41,923 nucleotides of DNA, taken from the NCBI GenBank assembly GCA_015061865.1, contig SUVU01000005.1, positions 1-41,923 of the forward strand, written 5' to 3'. Of the stretch, positions 7,635 to 16,246 are shown piece after piece. Position 1 is the stretch's first letter. Each line of letters opens with the position of its first letter. Source of the stretch: Lentisphaerota bacterium. Its GTDB lineage: Bacteria > Verrucomicrobiota > Lentisphaeria > Victivallales > Victivallaceae. The notes beneath the pieces are model-generated. The model did not search any database. It saw only the letters and a list, made by a program, of their open reading frames with translations, and was not told the DNA's origin. A program made the translations under genes and the position numbers.

Positions 7635-8975
7635 ATGGGCAAGCAGAGACCGCAATATTACAACGACGGGGATTCCGGTGCGTTGCAGAGTTATTTGCGT
7701 CAGATAGCTGCGGTGGAACTGCTGCCTCCGGATGAGCTGCAGAAGTTGAGCAACGATTTTGAAGCCGCCGCTGCTGCGGTGCGGGCGCGGATATCCGGAT
7801 TTGCGCTGGTTGCCAGAGAGCGTCTGGTGCTGTTGGAAAACGGCTTATCCGGTGAATGTGAACTTACCGAAGTATTTTTACCCTCCTCATTCGGCGGCAG
7901 GAAAAATCCGCCGCACAATTTACTGACCGCCTGGAAAGATGACATCCAACGGGGATTGGATGAATTGGCCGCCGCCGCCGACCGCACGGGGGCCCGGCGT
8001 AAACTGGCTGAAACTGTGAACCGCTACGGGATCCAGACTTTCATGGTCGAGGAGTATATCAGCATCATCGATGGTTATGTGCAGATGCTTGCCGATGGAT
8101 ATTCCCTGCGGGGGCGCGGCGGGAAATTTGTGATCCGCAACCGCGAGCAGTGGGATCTGATCGCGGACAAAATGCTGATGGACGAAGCCGAATTCACCAC
8201 TGAATTGCAGGCACTGGCAGAGGAGTACCGGGTTTTGTGCCGGCTGCGTGACCGGATGGTGGAAGCGAATTTGCGGCTGGTCGTCAGTATTGCCCAGAAA
8301 TACCGCAACCGGGGAATACCTTTCAACGACCTCATTCAGGAGGGCAATCTGGGGTTGATCAAAGCGCTGGAGCGTTTTGACTTCAATCTGGGATTCAAAT
8401 TCAGCACCTATGCCGGCTGGTGGATACGGCATAAAATTTTTCGCATTATTGCGGCGCAGTCCCGGGTGATCCGGCTGCCGATGCACATGATCCGGCTGAT
8501 CCAGGACATCCGCCGGGCGGAACAGCGTTTTATCCAGTTCAACGGCAGGGAGCCGGAAACTTCAGAACTGGCAAAATTCATGGAACTTCCGGAAGCCCGG
8601 ATCAGCGCCGTGCGTAAAATGGCGATGCAGACGATCAGTTTGCAGACTCCGATCGGCGATGAAGATGACGGCGGGGTGCTGGAAGAACTGGTCGCAGACG
8701 GCACATCCTACGAACCGGCGGGCGAATTTGCCCGCAAAATCCTCTACGACCGTTTTTACGAGATGCTGCGCTCTTTGCCGGAGCGTGAACAGCAGATCAT
8801 CATTATGCGTTTCGGACTTTTCGGCAGCAAACCGATGCCGCTGGGAGTCATCAGTGAACAACTGCACCTGACGCGGGAACGGGTGCGGCAATTGGAGATA
8901 AAAATTCTCGCTACGTTGCGTTCGCCGGAGAAGTTGAAATTCATTGACGGATGCATCCATCCGGGAGGTTTTTGA
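7635..8975 (+). CDS. Sigma-70 family factor with altered -10-recognition helix
   Basis: A 446-residue RNA polymerase sigma factor. Region 1.2 is near residues 12-40 ([13 protein letters not shown]), with a non-conserved segment to about 195. Regions 2.1-2.4 are [25 protein letters not shown] and [11 protein letters not shown]. Region 3 follows, then 4.1 to 4.2 (ERVRQLE). Region 1.1 is absent. Aligned without gaps to E. coli sigma-70, the residues that contact the first base of the -10 element, Gln437 and Thr440, are His266 and Phe269 here, and Thr432 is Gly. The -35-reading helix TRERVRQLE is conserved. This points to a group 2 or otherwise alternative sigma rather than the housekeeping one. 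GGAG lies 9 bases before the ATG. It is followed by the ABC transporter genes with only a 5-base gap. Confidence 0.88.
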   Translation: MGKQRPQYYNDGDSGALQSYLRQIAAVELLPPDELQKLSNDFEAAAAAVRARISGFALVARERLVLLENGLSGECELTEVFLPSSFGGRKNPPHNLLTAWKDDIQRGLDELAAAADRTGARRKLAETVNRYGIQTFMVEEYISIIDGYVQMLADGYSLRGRGGKFVIRNREQWDLIADKMLMDEAEFTTELQALAEEYRVLCRLRDRMVEANLRLVVSIAQKYRNRGIPFNDLIQEGNLGLIKALERFDFNLGFKFSTYAGWWIRHKIFRIIAAQSRVIRLPMHMIRLIQDIRRAEQRFIQFNGREPETSELAKFMELPEARISAVRKMAMQTISLQTPIGDEDDGGVLEELVADGTSYEPAGEFARKILYDRFYEMLRSLPEREQQIIIMRFGLFGSKPMPLGVISEQLHLTRERVRQLEIKILATLRSPEKLKFIDGCIHPGGF

Positions 8976-8980
8976 GCGAT

Positions 8981-10006
8981 ATGGCAGCGGTGAAAATTGA
9001 GAATATCTGCAAAAGTTTTGTGCCGGGCAAGCCGGTGCTGGATAATGTTTCTTTGGAGGTGACTCCGGGGGAATTGTTTTTTTTACTGGGACCGTCCGGG
9101 TGCGGCAAATCGACGCTGCTGCGTATTCTTGCCGGACTGGTGAAAGCGGATGCGGGCAGGATTTGTTTTGACGGCGTGGATATTACCGAACTGCCGCCGG
9201 AAAAACGGCAGGCGGCGATGGTGTTTCAGAATTATGCGCTCTGGCCGCATTTGAGCGTTTTTGAAAACGTGGCATTCGGCTTGCGTATTCTGGGGGTGAA
9301 AGGCAAAAAACTGCAGAGCGAAGTCATGGATGCGCTGGATACGGTGCATCTGGCGGATATGGCGGAACGCAGAGTTCCGTCGCTTTCCGGCGGTCAGCAG
9401 CAGCGGGTCGCATTGGCGCGGGCGCTGGCGGTCAGACCGGCGGTGCTGCTGCTGGATGAACCGCTGTCCAATCTGGATGCCCGGCTGCGGGACAGTATGC
9501 GCAGTGAGATCAGCCGGATCTGCCGGGAACGTCAGCAGACGGCGATCTATGTCACACACGACCGGCAGGAGGCTTTGAGCATGGCAGACCGGATGGCGGT
9601 GCTGCAAAACGGCGGGATCTCGCAGCTGGGGACTCCGCGTGAACTTTACGATCACCCTGCCAACCGTTTTTGCGGCTCGTTTCTGGGCGACATCAACTTT
9701 TTTGAAGGTACGGTCGCTGACGGTATGATCACGACTGCTTTCGGAAAATTTCCGCTTGCCGGAGCAGTGGCAGGGGCAAATTGTGCCGCCATCCGTCCGG
9801 AACGGATCCGGTTTGTGGATGCCGGAACTTGCGGTGCGTTTGCGGCGACGGTGATTTCAGGCAGTTTCGGCGGTGACAATACCCAGTGGCAGTGCGAAGC
9901 CGGCGGGGTCAGATTTGCCGTGCTTGAAACTGCGTCCCCGGAACGGCATAGCGGGGATACGGTGTATTTGAAATTTGATCCGGATTTTCTGTTGGCGATG
10001 AAGTGA
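8981..10006 (+). CDS. ABC importer ATP-binding protein (FbpC/PotA-like)
   Basis: A 341-residue ATPase that powers uptake through the permease encoded two genes on. Walker A GPSGCGKST is at 37-45, followed by the Q-loop FQNYALWPHLSV, signature LSGGQQQR, Walker B LLLDEPLSNLDA and the H-loop YVTHDR. The last 100 residues form a TOBE-like regulatory domain, as in the CUT1/PotA/FbpC group. I chose the ATG at 8981 because GGGAGG (8963-8968) is well placed for it; the in-frame ATG at 8951 lies inside the sigma gene and before that site. The operon partners (single binding protein, fused permease) resemble iron(III), phosphonate or polyamine systems. The substrate is not determined by the sequence. 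Confidence 0.9.
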   Translation: MAAVKIENICKSFVPGKPVLDNVSLEVTPGELFFLLGPSGCGKSTLLRILAGLVKADAGRICFDGVDITELPPEKRQAAMVFQNYALWPHLSVFENVAFGLRILGVKGKKLQSEVMDALDTVHLADMAERRVPSLSGGQQQRVALARALAVRPAVLLLDEPLSNLDARLRDSMRSEISRICRERQQTAIYVTHDRQEALSMADRMAVLQNGGISQLGTPRELYDHPANRFCGSFLGDINFFEGTVADGMITTAFGKFPLAGAVAGANCAAIRPERIRFVDAGTCGAFAATVISGSFGGDNTQWQCEAGGVRFAVLETASPERHSGDTVYLKFDPDFLLAMK

Positions 10007-10016
10007 GGAGCTGATA

Positions 10017-11555
10017 ATGTTTTACCGGCTTGGAATATGTCTGGTGCTGCTGGGTTGTCTGCTCGCATTGCCGTTTTATTTCCGCAAAGATGAGCAGCTG
10101 CCGCCGCCAGCGTCGGATTGTGACGTGGTGGTGGTGATTTCGGCACATAATAAAAGCGTGCGGGATGAATATGAACTGGCGTTCCGCAAATATTACCGCA
10201 GTAAATTCGGGCGGGATGTCAGTATCGACTTCCGTTCGCCGGGCGGGACTTCAGATATCGACCGCTATATCAACGACCGCTTTATCAATGAATTCCGCTT
10301 GTTTTGCGGTGAAAACTGGCAGCCGGAGTATGCGGAAATTTTCAACGACCCGAAACAGGCGGCACATCCGGTGCGGCAGCAGTTTCTGAATTCCGATGTC
10401 GGCATCGGGATCGACGTGTTTGCCGGCGGCGGTACATTTGTGCATCAGCGCATGGCAAGCCGGGGCTACGCCGTGGATGGCGGGGTGAAAGAGCGCCATC
10501 CGGAATATCTCGCCGCTATTCCGGCGAAATTCGGCGGTGAAACGATTTATGACCCGCAAGGCAGGTATTACGGGGTGGTGCTGTCAACATTCGGCATCTT
10601 GTGCAATTACGACCGGTTGAATGAATTGAGCGATAAATCGGTGCCGCAGCGTTGGAGCGATCTGGCGCAGGCACGGTTTTTTAACGCTCTGGTGGTGGCT
10701 GATCCCAGTAAGTCCGGTTCTGCCAACAAGTGTTATGAGATCATCGTCCAGCAGTGTATGGCGCAGGCGGGAAATCCGGCGGACGGGTGGCGCCACGGTT
10801 TGAATTTGTTGAAACGCATTTTTGCCAACGCCCGCAACGTCACGGATTCGGCATCCAAAGTTGTCGGTGATGTCGCCCGCGGCGAAGCGGCTGCCGGTAC
10901 GGCGATCGACACTTACGGCTTTGCCGAGGAGAATTGGAGCGGACATTGTTTTGACAGTTCCAAAGTCGTCTACATCACCCCGAAAGGCGGGACTGCAGTC
11001 GGCGCTGACCCGGTGCAGATATTGCGCGGCGCCCCGAACCGCAAAGTTGCCGAGGCGTTTGTGGATTTTCTGCTCTCTCCGGCAGGACAGAAACTGCATT
11101 GTTTTCAGGCCGGTACCGATGGCGGGCCGGCGAAAACCACCCTCAACCGTCCGCCGGTGCGGCAGGATCTGTATGTTGACAAATACCGTGACCGCATGTT
11201 CCGTCCCGGCTATAATCCCTACGCTTCAGGGGCGGATTTTGAGTACCGTCCGCAGTGGACGGGCAGATATTATTCGCTGTTGAGCCGGGTGATAAAGAGT
11301 ATCATGCTTGATCCGCAGCCGGAATTGCAGGCGGCGTGGCGGGCGATTCTGCGTGCCGGCGGCCCGGAAAAAGTTCCGGAAGCAATGGTGTATTTCAATG
11401 CGCTGCCGTTTGAGTATCAGGATGCCCAAAAAGCGGCGGCGTCGCTGAAACGGGCGGATGCTCCGGCGGCGGCTGCGGCGGTGCTGCGGCAGTGGAGCGT
11501 GGATGCGGCGGCGAATTACCGCATGGCAGAGAAGCTGGCAAAGGAGGGCAGGTAA
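10017..11555 (+). CDS. ABC importer extracellular solute-binding protein
   Basis: A 512-residue protein with a hydrophobic N-terminal signal or anchor (residues 3-20). A class D/F binding fold follows, with a VVVVISAHN strand at the start and a type 1 binding-protein hallmark, VAEAFVDFLLSPAGQKL, near 345-360. It is longer than usual iron-binding proteins (about 340). The C-terminal 120 residues, rich in Ala and Arg, have no counterpart I recognise. RBS GAGGAGC precedes the ATG by 5-8 bases. It is placed between the ATPase and the permease genes and would deliver substrate in the periplasm. I see an LLGC at residues 11-14 that could be a short lipobox, but the preceding signal is very short. 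Substrate unknown. Confidence 0.8.
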   Translation: MFYRLGICLVLLGCLLALPFYFRKDEQLPPPASDCDVVVVISAHNKSVRDEYELAFRKYYRSKFGRDVSIDFRSPGGTSDIDRYINDRFINEFRLFCGENWQPEYAEIFNDPKQAAHPVRQQFLNSDVGIGIDVFAGGGTFVHQRMASRGYAVDGGVKERHPEYLAAIPAKFGGETIYDPQGRYYGVVLSTFGILCNYDRLNELSDKSVPQRWSDLAQARFFNALVVADPSKSGSANKCYEIIVQQCMAQAGNPADGWRHGLNLLKRIFANARNVTDSASKVVGDVARGEAAAGTAIDTYGFAEENWSGHCFDSSKVVYITPKGGTAVGADPVQILRGAPNRKVAEAFVDFLLSPAGQKLHCFQAGTDGGPAKTTLNRPPVRQDLYVDKYRDRMFRPGYNPYASGADFEYRPQWTGRYYSLLSRVIKSIMLDPQPELQAAWRAILRAGGPEKVPEAMVYFNALPFEYQDAQKAAASLKRADAPAAAAAVLRQWSVDAAANYRMAEKLAKEGR

Positions 11556-13229
11556 ATGAATTACCGCCGGATGATACAATATGTGTTGATGGTGCTGATG
11601 GCACTGTTTTTGGGGGCGTTTCTGCTGCTGCCGGTTTTTACGGTGGTGCGGACGGGGTGTGATCTATCGCTGTTCAAAGAGCTGCTGCTTTCTCCGGTCT
11701 GCCGGGAAGGATTGCTGAACAGTCTGCTGGTTGCGGTGACGACTACGGCGATGGTGGCGGTGATTTCACTGGTGCTGGCACTGCTGTATGACCGGTTTGA
11801 GTTTGCCGGTAAAGAGTATTGCTCACTGCTGATGCTGCTGCCGATGATCTTGCCGCCGTTTGTCGGGGCGCTGGGATTTCAGCAGATACTCGGTCATTAC
11901 GGCGTGGTCAATACGATTCTGGTTTCATGCGGCATGGAACGGGTGGATTTCCTCGGCGGGCAGGGTAAATTTTTCTCGGTATGCCTGATCGAAGCATTGC
12001 ATTTGTTTCCGATATTTTACTTGAATTTGATCACGGCACTGGGCAATATCGACCCGGCGCTGGATGAAGCCGGGGCCAATCTGGGGGCTTCCCGGTGGCA
12101 GCGGTTTGTGCGGATCAGATTGCCGCTGCTGCGCAGTGGTTTCCTTGCCGGCGGCAGTATTGTGCTGGTGTGGAGTTTTACCGAATTGGGGACACCGCTG
12201 ATGTTCGGCTACAACCGGGTGATGCCGGTACAGGTTTTCAACGGCTTGAACGAGTTGGAGAGTAATCCGCTGCCCTATGCGCTGGTCGTGGTGATGCTGA
12301 CGGTATCGGCACTGCTGTATGCGCTGATGAAGTATCTGCTCCGCACGGACGGGGCGAATTCTGCGGTCAAAGGCAGTATGGGGTCGCGCGGAACGCAGTT
12401 GCACTCCTGGAAAAGATTTCTGCCGACGCTGGTGTTTCTGCTTGTGGCACTGGCATCGATCCTGCCGCATCTGGCATTGATCGGAGCGGCGTTTTCAGTG
12501 CGCTGGTATAATACGGTATTGCCGGAACACTTTACGCTGGAACACTTTGACAACGCTCTCTCCAATCCGCTGGTGCTGCCGTCGATCGTCAACAGTTTGC
12601 GTTACTCGGCTCTGGCAATGCTGATCGCGGTGGTGTTGGGTGTGCTGGCGGCATTGATGGTATCCCGCTGGAAATTGCGCGGGGCGTGGGCGCTGGATGT
12701 GTTGACGATGCTGCCGCTGGCGATCCCCGGTTTGGTGATCGCATTCGGTTATCTGGGCATGACCGGTCGCTACGCCTGGGCGCGGGCGATGTTTGATCCG
12801 GTGGCTAATCCCCTGTGGCTGCTGGCGATCGCTTATGCGGTCAGGCGGATACCGTATGTGGTGCGGGCAGTGAGTTCCGGTTTGGAGCAGACTCCGGAGG
12901 AGTTGGAAAATGCCGCCCGCAACTTCGGTGCCGGGCCGGTGCGGACATTGGTAAAAGTTACGCTGCCGCTGGTGGCGGCGAACTTGCTGGTCGGGGCGCT
13001 GTTTGCATTCAGTTTCTCCATGCTGGAAGTCTCTGATTCGCTGATTTTGGCGCAGAAAAGTATTTTCTATCCCATTACCAAAGCGCTGATGGAATTGTCG
13101 CAGATCCTCGGTTCCGGCCCGGCATCGGCGTGTGCATTCGGGGTGTGGGCGATGGTGTTTCTGGCGTTGACGCTGGCTTCAGCCGGGATATTGCTGGGGC
13201 GTAAAATCGGCGCAATATTCAAATTTTAG
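11556..13229 (+). CDS. ABC importer permease, two fused membrane domains
   Basis: A 557-residue inner-membrane permease made of two binding-protein-dependent transport domains in one chain, as in ThiP and some iron(III) permeases. Each half has about six hydrophobic helices and one EAA-type coupling loop: LDEAGANLGASRWQ in the first half, ELENAARNFGAGPVRT in the second. The join falls near residues 265-290, a charged segment with no membrane helix. The ATG directly follows the binding protein's stop (TAAATG), with AAGGAGGG upstream. With the two preceding genes it forms a complete importer. A short AT-rich gap of 29 bases separates it from rsmE. Confidence 0.9.
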   Translation: MNYRRMIQYVLMVLMALFLGAFLLLPVFTVVRTGCDLSLFKELLLSPVCREGLLNSLLVAVTTTAMVAVISLVLALLYDRFEFAGKEYCSLLMLLPMILPPFVGALGFQQILGHYGVVNTILVSCGMERVDFLGGQGKFFSVCLIEALHLFPIFYLNLITALGNIDPALDEAGANLGASRWQRFVRIRLPLLRSGFLAGGSIVLVWSFTELGTPLMFGYNRVMPVQVFNGLNELESNPLPYALVVVMLTVSALLYALMKYLLRTDGANSAVKGSMGSRGTQLHSWKRFLPTLVFLLVALASILPHLALIGAAFSVRWYNTVLPEHFTLEHFDNALSNPLVLPSIVNSLRYSALAMLIAVVLGVLAALMVSRWKLRGAWALDVLTMLPLAIPGLVIAFGYLGMTGRYAWARAMFDPVANPLWLLAIAYAVRRIPYVVRAVSSGLEQTPEELENAARNFGAGPVRTLVKVTLPLVAANLLVGALFAFSFSMLEVSDSLILAQKSIFYPITKALMELSQILGSGPASACAFGVWAMVFLALTLASAGILLGRKIGAIFKF

Positions 13230-13258
13230 CATATATATTATATAAGGTATAAAAAATC

Positions 13259-14431
13259 ATGCATCGGGTTTTCTGTGCAGAAATACCCCCGGCCGGGGAG
13301 ATCGCCGGGATCGAGAGCAGAGAAAAGGAACATCTTTTCAAAGTTTTCCGTGCCGCTTGCGGCGAGGAGGTCGAATTGCTGGACGGTCACGGCAAAATTG
13401 CCCGCGGTACGGTGGAAAGCGGCAAAGTTATCCGGATCAATTCGGTAAAAGTCTTTCCGGAACCGGAGTTGAAACTGCATTTGTGCTGTGCGTTGCCCCG
13501 GAAACAGAAATTGGATCAGATGTTGAAACAGGCTGCTGAACTGGGCGCCTGGAGCATCCGGCCGCTGCGTTGTATCCGGTCGGTGGCGGAGGGCGGCCCC
13601 AAAGAACGGTGGGATCTGCTGTTGCGTGAAGCATGCAAGCAGTCCGGAAATCCGTTTATGCCGGAATTGTTTCCGGAAGAAAAACTTCCTGCGGCATTGG
13701 AGAGATTGGAAAAGGCGCAGATCCAAAGTTATTACGGCGACGTCGTGCCGGATGGTCAGACTCCGGCAGGGATCGGCAGGGATCGGGCGCTGCTGATCGG
13801 CCCGGAAGGAGGCTTCGCTCCGGAGGAGATCGAATTGATGAAAGCCAAAGGTGCGCTGCCGTTTAATTTTGCTCCTTATATCCTGCGGCTGGAAACGGCG
13901 GCGATATGCGGACTGACTGCGTTGCGGATGCTCGGGATGCTGCTGTTGACGGCGGCGGTGATCTTTACTGCCGGCTGCGGCGAAGAGTCGATCGAAAAAA
14001 ATCCGCTGATGATCAAAGGGGCAAAGATGTTGGAAAAGGGGGATTTGGAATCTTCCCGGAGATATTTCCGGCAGGTCGTGGCAGTGCATCCGGAACGCCC
14101 CGAACCGTATCTGGCGCTGGCAAAATTGTGTGATGAATATCTGGATGATCCGCTGGAGGCGTTGTATTGTTACCGGATGTATTTGCAGTTCACCCCGGAA
14201 AGCAGTCCGGATCGGCAGAGTATTGAAAATATCGTTGCCAGATTGAAACAGCGCACCGGAGAGCAATTCGGCGGCGGCAAAAAAGATGCGGATGCTGAAA
14301 AAATCGCTTATTTGCAGGAACGGGTGCGGCTGCGGGAGCGGAAAATCGTGCAGCAGCAGCAGATAATCAACCGTTTGCATAATGAACTTATGGCAGAAAA
14401 ACAGAAACATAACAGGAGGAATAGACGATGA
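13259..14431 (+). CDS. rsmE: RsmE 16S rRNA methyltransferase joined in frame to a TPR lipoprotein
   Basis: A single 390-residue reading frame holding two proteins. Residues 1 to about 223 are RsmE, which methylates N3 of U1498 in 16S rRNA: MHRVF start, the KLDQMLKQAAELG segment, REACKQSG, the knot motif LIGPEGGFAPEE and ILRLETAA. RsmE proteins normally stop about 15-20 residues after the ILRxETA motif. Here the frame continues without a stop into MLGMLLLTAAVIFTAGC, a lipoprotein signal with lipobox at about residues 238-241, and then a TPR-like repeat (residues 250-340) and a coiled coil to the end. A cytoplasmic enzyme and a lipoprotein are not compatible in one chain unless the hydrophobic segment spans the membrane. 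An internal start (see the next entry) or a lost frameshift are alternatives. Its stop overlaps the next ATG (ATGA). Confidence 0.85.
   Translation: MHRVFCAEIPPAGEIAGIESREKEHLFKVFRAACGEEVELLDGHGKIARGTVESGKVIRINSVKVFPEPELKLHLCCALPRKQKLDQMLKQAAELGAWSIRPLRCIRSVAEGGPKERWDLLLREACKQSGNPFMPELFPEEKLPAALERLEKAQIQSYYGDVVPDGQTPAGIGRDRALLIGPEGGFAPEEIELMKAKGALPFNFAPYILRLETAAICGLTALRMLGMLLLTAAVIFTAGCGEESIEKNPLMIKGAKMLEKGDLESSRRYFRQVVAVHPERPEPYLALAKLCDEYLDDPLEALYCYRMYLQFTPESSPDRQSIENIVARLKQRTGEQFGGGKKDADAEKIAYLQERVRLRERKIVQQQQIINRLHNELMAEKQKHNRRNRR
13922..14431 (+). CDS. Possible internal in-frame start: TPR lipoprotein
   Basis: Starting at the TTG at 13922 gives MRMLGMLLLTAAVIFTAGC, which would be a proper lipoprotein signal with one arginine and an AGC lipobox. 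The ATG at 13928 lacks the arginine. The mature part has one or two TPR-like repeats (KGAKMLEKGDLESSRRYFRQ and the alanine-rich helix after it) and a charged coiled-coil tail. I see no good Shine-Dalgarno, so initiation would depend on translation through rsmE. This reading is an alternative to the fused protein and is not proven. Confidence 0.4.
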   Translation: MRMLGMLLLTAAVIFTAGCGEESIEKNPLMIKGAKMLEKGDLESSRRYFRQVVAVHPERPEPYLALAKLCDEYLDDPLEALYCYRMYLQFTPESSPDRQSIENIVARLKQRTGEQFGGGKKDADAEKIAYLQERVRLRERKIVQQQQIINRLHNELMAEKQKHNRRNRR

Positions 14432-14847
14432 AAAAAATATTGGCGGCAGTTGCCGTGCTGGTGTTGACAGCCGGATGTCAGCATACCTCAACTTTGACCT
14501 GGACTCCGGGAGAACCGGGACAGGTGACTGCCAGCGGCAAAAAAGTGAAGTGGAATCTGACCGGCGTCAATAACGGGATGTATCTGTTCAACTGTATTCC
14601 GCTGTGGTGCGGGTATCCCACCCGGCCGAACCGGCATGATTACGAATTGTTTCAGCATTTGCTGACGGTGCCGGAAATGCGCAAACTGCTGGATGATAAA
14701 CTTAAAGAATTGGGTGCAGATGCTGTGGAGGATATCAAAATCACAGAAACATCCAGCGGCGCCGCCGGATTGTGGATCGTTTGGAAAAGATCGATGCGTG
14801 CAACCGGTTATGCCGTCGAAAATAAGGGTGCCGGACAGAAAAAATAA
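14428..14847 (+). CDS. Small lipoprotein, unknown function
   Basis: A 139-residue protein beginning MKKILAAVAVLVLTAGC, a clear lipoprotein signal with lipobox TAGC (Cys17). The mature domain has a WNLTGVNNGMYLF strand, two cysteines in CIPLWCG, a helical middle (LFQHLLTVPEMRKLLDDKL) and a C-terminal KITETSSGAAGLWIVW. I do not recognise the family. The ATG overlaps the preceding stop and AGGAGGA lies 8 bases upstream, so it is coupled to the preceding gene. It probably sits in the outer or inner membrane facing the periplasm. Confidence 0.8.
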   Translation: MKKILAAVAVLVLTAGCQHTSTLTWTPGEPGQVTASGKKVKWNLTGVNNGMYLFNCIPLWCGYPTRPNRHDYELFQHLLTVPEMRKLLDDKLKELGADAVEDIKITETSSGAAGLWIVWKRSMRATGYAVENKGAGQKK

Positions 14848-14900
14848 CTGCTTTGTTTGCAGGATAATAAAAAAAACTGCATGACAGTTGCCGGATGTGC

Positions 14901-14928
14901 TTGACAAACGGCGTTGTTATGCTATATT
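14901..14928 (+). promoter_or_regulatory. Promoter of the tpiA-secG-pilus operon
   Basis: TTGACA (14901-14906), a 16-base spacer and TATATT (14923-14928). The tpiA RBS follows about 60 bases downstream. No later strong promoter or terminator is seen before 26532, so this promoter may drive tpiA, secG and all six pilus-like genes. The 50 bases before it hold no convincing terminator for the upstream lipoprotein gene. Confidence 0.7.
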
Positions 14929-15003
14929 TTCTTGTTCGCATATTGTCGTGAGTTGCGGATCGTAGAATCATTTTAAATAAATCAGATGAAGGAAACGTTG
15001 AAA

Positions 15004-15777
15004 ATGAGCCGTAAAGTCATTATCGCCGGTAACTGGAAAATGAACAAAAACGCCGCCGAAGGCGTCGCTCTGGTCGAAGATCTGAAAAAGATTTGCAGCG
15101 GTTGCTGCTGCTGCGGTGAAGCAGACGTCGTGGTCTGTCCGCCGTTCACCACCATCGCCGCCGTCGTCGAAGCCGCCAAAGGTACTGCCATCAAAGTCGG
15201 TGCGCAGAATATCCACTGGGCTGACAATGGTGCGTTCACCGGTGAGATTTCCGGTGATATGCTCAAAACCGCCGGTGTCGAATACGTCATCATCGGTCAC
15301 AGCGAACGCCGTCAGTATTTCGGCGAAACCGATGCCACGGTCAACGCCCGTTTGAAAGCTGCGCTGAAATATGACTTGATCCCGATCGTTTGCGTCGGTG
15401 AATTGCTTGATGAACGTGAAAGCGGCAAAACTGAAGCCGTGCTGACCACCCAGATCCGGGGCGGATTCGACGGCATCACCGGTGCGGAAATGGAAAAAAT
15501 CGTGGTTGCTTATGAACCGGTCTGGGCGATCGGTACCGGCAAAACCGCTACTCCGGAAATCGCCGAAGCCGCTCACGCTCACATCCGCAAAGAACTTGCT
15601 GCGATGTTCGGCAATGAAGTCGCTGAAAAAGTCCGCATCCAGTACGGCGGCAGCATGAAATCTGCCAACGCCCGTGAACTGGTCGCTCAGAAAGATATCG
15701 ACGGCGGTCTGATCGGCGGTGCGGCTCTCAAAGCAGAGGAATTCTCCGCTTTGATCCGCGAAGCTCTGGGTAAATGA
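15004..15777 (+). CDS. tpiA: Triosephosphate isomerase TpiA
   Basis: A 257-residue glycolytic enzyme that interconverts dihydroxyacetone phosphate and glyceraldehyde 3-phosphate. Catalytic residues are visible: Lys12 in GNWKMNK, His99 in IIGHSERR and Glu171 in AYEPVWAIGTG, followed by the phosphate-binding loop and YGGSMK near the C-terminus. AAGGAA at 14989-14994 supports the ATG at 15004 rather than the in-frame ATG at 14986. An oddity is a cysteine cluster between the first helix and second strand (CSGCCCC, residues 31-37), not a feature I associate with the family. It leads an operon with secG. Confidence 0.96.
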   Translation: MSRKVIIAGNWKMNKNAAEGVALVEDLKKICSGCCCCGEADVVVCPPFTTIAAVVEAAKGTAIKVGAQNIHWADNGAFTGEISGDMLKTAGVEYVIIGHSERRQYFGETDATVNARLKAALKYDLIPIVCVGELLDERESGKTEAVLTTQIRGGFDGITGAEMEKIVVAYEPVWAIGTGKTATPEIAEAAHAHIRKELAAMFGNEVAEKVRIQYGGSMKSANARELVAQKDIDGGLIGGAALKAEEFSALIREALGK

Positions 15778-15808
15778 TCCGGAGTGATCCGGCAAAATTG
15801 AGGTAAAT

Positions 15809-16222
15809 ATGACTGCGATAACCATTTTGCTTTATGTGATGATCTTCATCATTTCACTGCTGTTGATCGCACTGATCCTGATCCAGCCGTCAAAATCCGG
15901 CGGGATGGGAGCGGCATTCGGCGGTGTCGGTGAGTCGGCATTCGGCGGTAAAGCCGGCAGCCATCTTACCAAAACCACGGTGGTCATGACCGCGATATTC
16001 TTTGTTTTCGCATTGCTGTTGGCGATGTTTATCGGTCACGGTCTGGGCGAGAAAAAAGAGGGATACCGCAAACACATGACTGAAACTGTGGAGAAAAGCA
16101 GTGAAGTCGAAGCTCCGGCTGAGAAGGCCGCAGTGAAAGCTGAAGCTGCCGCCAAACCGGCGGAAGCCAAAAAAGTTGATAAAGCTGCCGCCAAACCGGC
16201 GACAGAAACGAAAGTGAAGTAA
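15809..16222 (+). CDS. secG: Preprotein translocase subunit SecG
   Basis: A 137-residue protein with two membrane helices (about 3-24 and 52-74) joined by the conserved QPSKSGGMGAAFGG loop. SecG assists the SecYE channel in protein export. After the second helix is a 60-residue cytoplasmic or periplasmic tail rich in Ala, Lys and Glu, longer than in E. coli SecG (110). The tail contains a near-repeat of AAAKPAEAKKVDKAAAKPA type. RBS GAGG sits 8 bases upstream. It lies 31 bases after tpiA, a common tpiA-secG neighbourhood in bacteria. Confidence 0.93.
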   Translation: MTAITILLYVMIFIISLLLIALILIQPSKSGGMGAAFGGVGESAFGGKAGSHLTKTTVVMTAIFFVFALLLAMFIGHGLGEKKEGYRKHMTETVEKSSEVEAPAEKAAVKAEAAAKPAEAKKVDKAAAKPATETKVK

Positions 16223-16246
16223 AGTACTTCGTACGGAGTGGATGAG

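Noticed and set aside
13238-14491. Long minus-strand frame opposite rsmE
   Set aside because: rsmE motifs are clear on the plus strand; the minus frame has no recognisable domain.
14848-14900. Possible terminator after the small lipoprotein gene
   Set aside because: Only short 4-5-base complementary segments (CTGC/GCAG, AACTG/CAGTT) and no clean stem followed by T residues.
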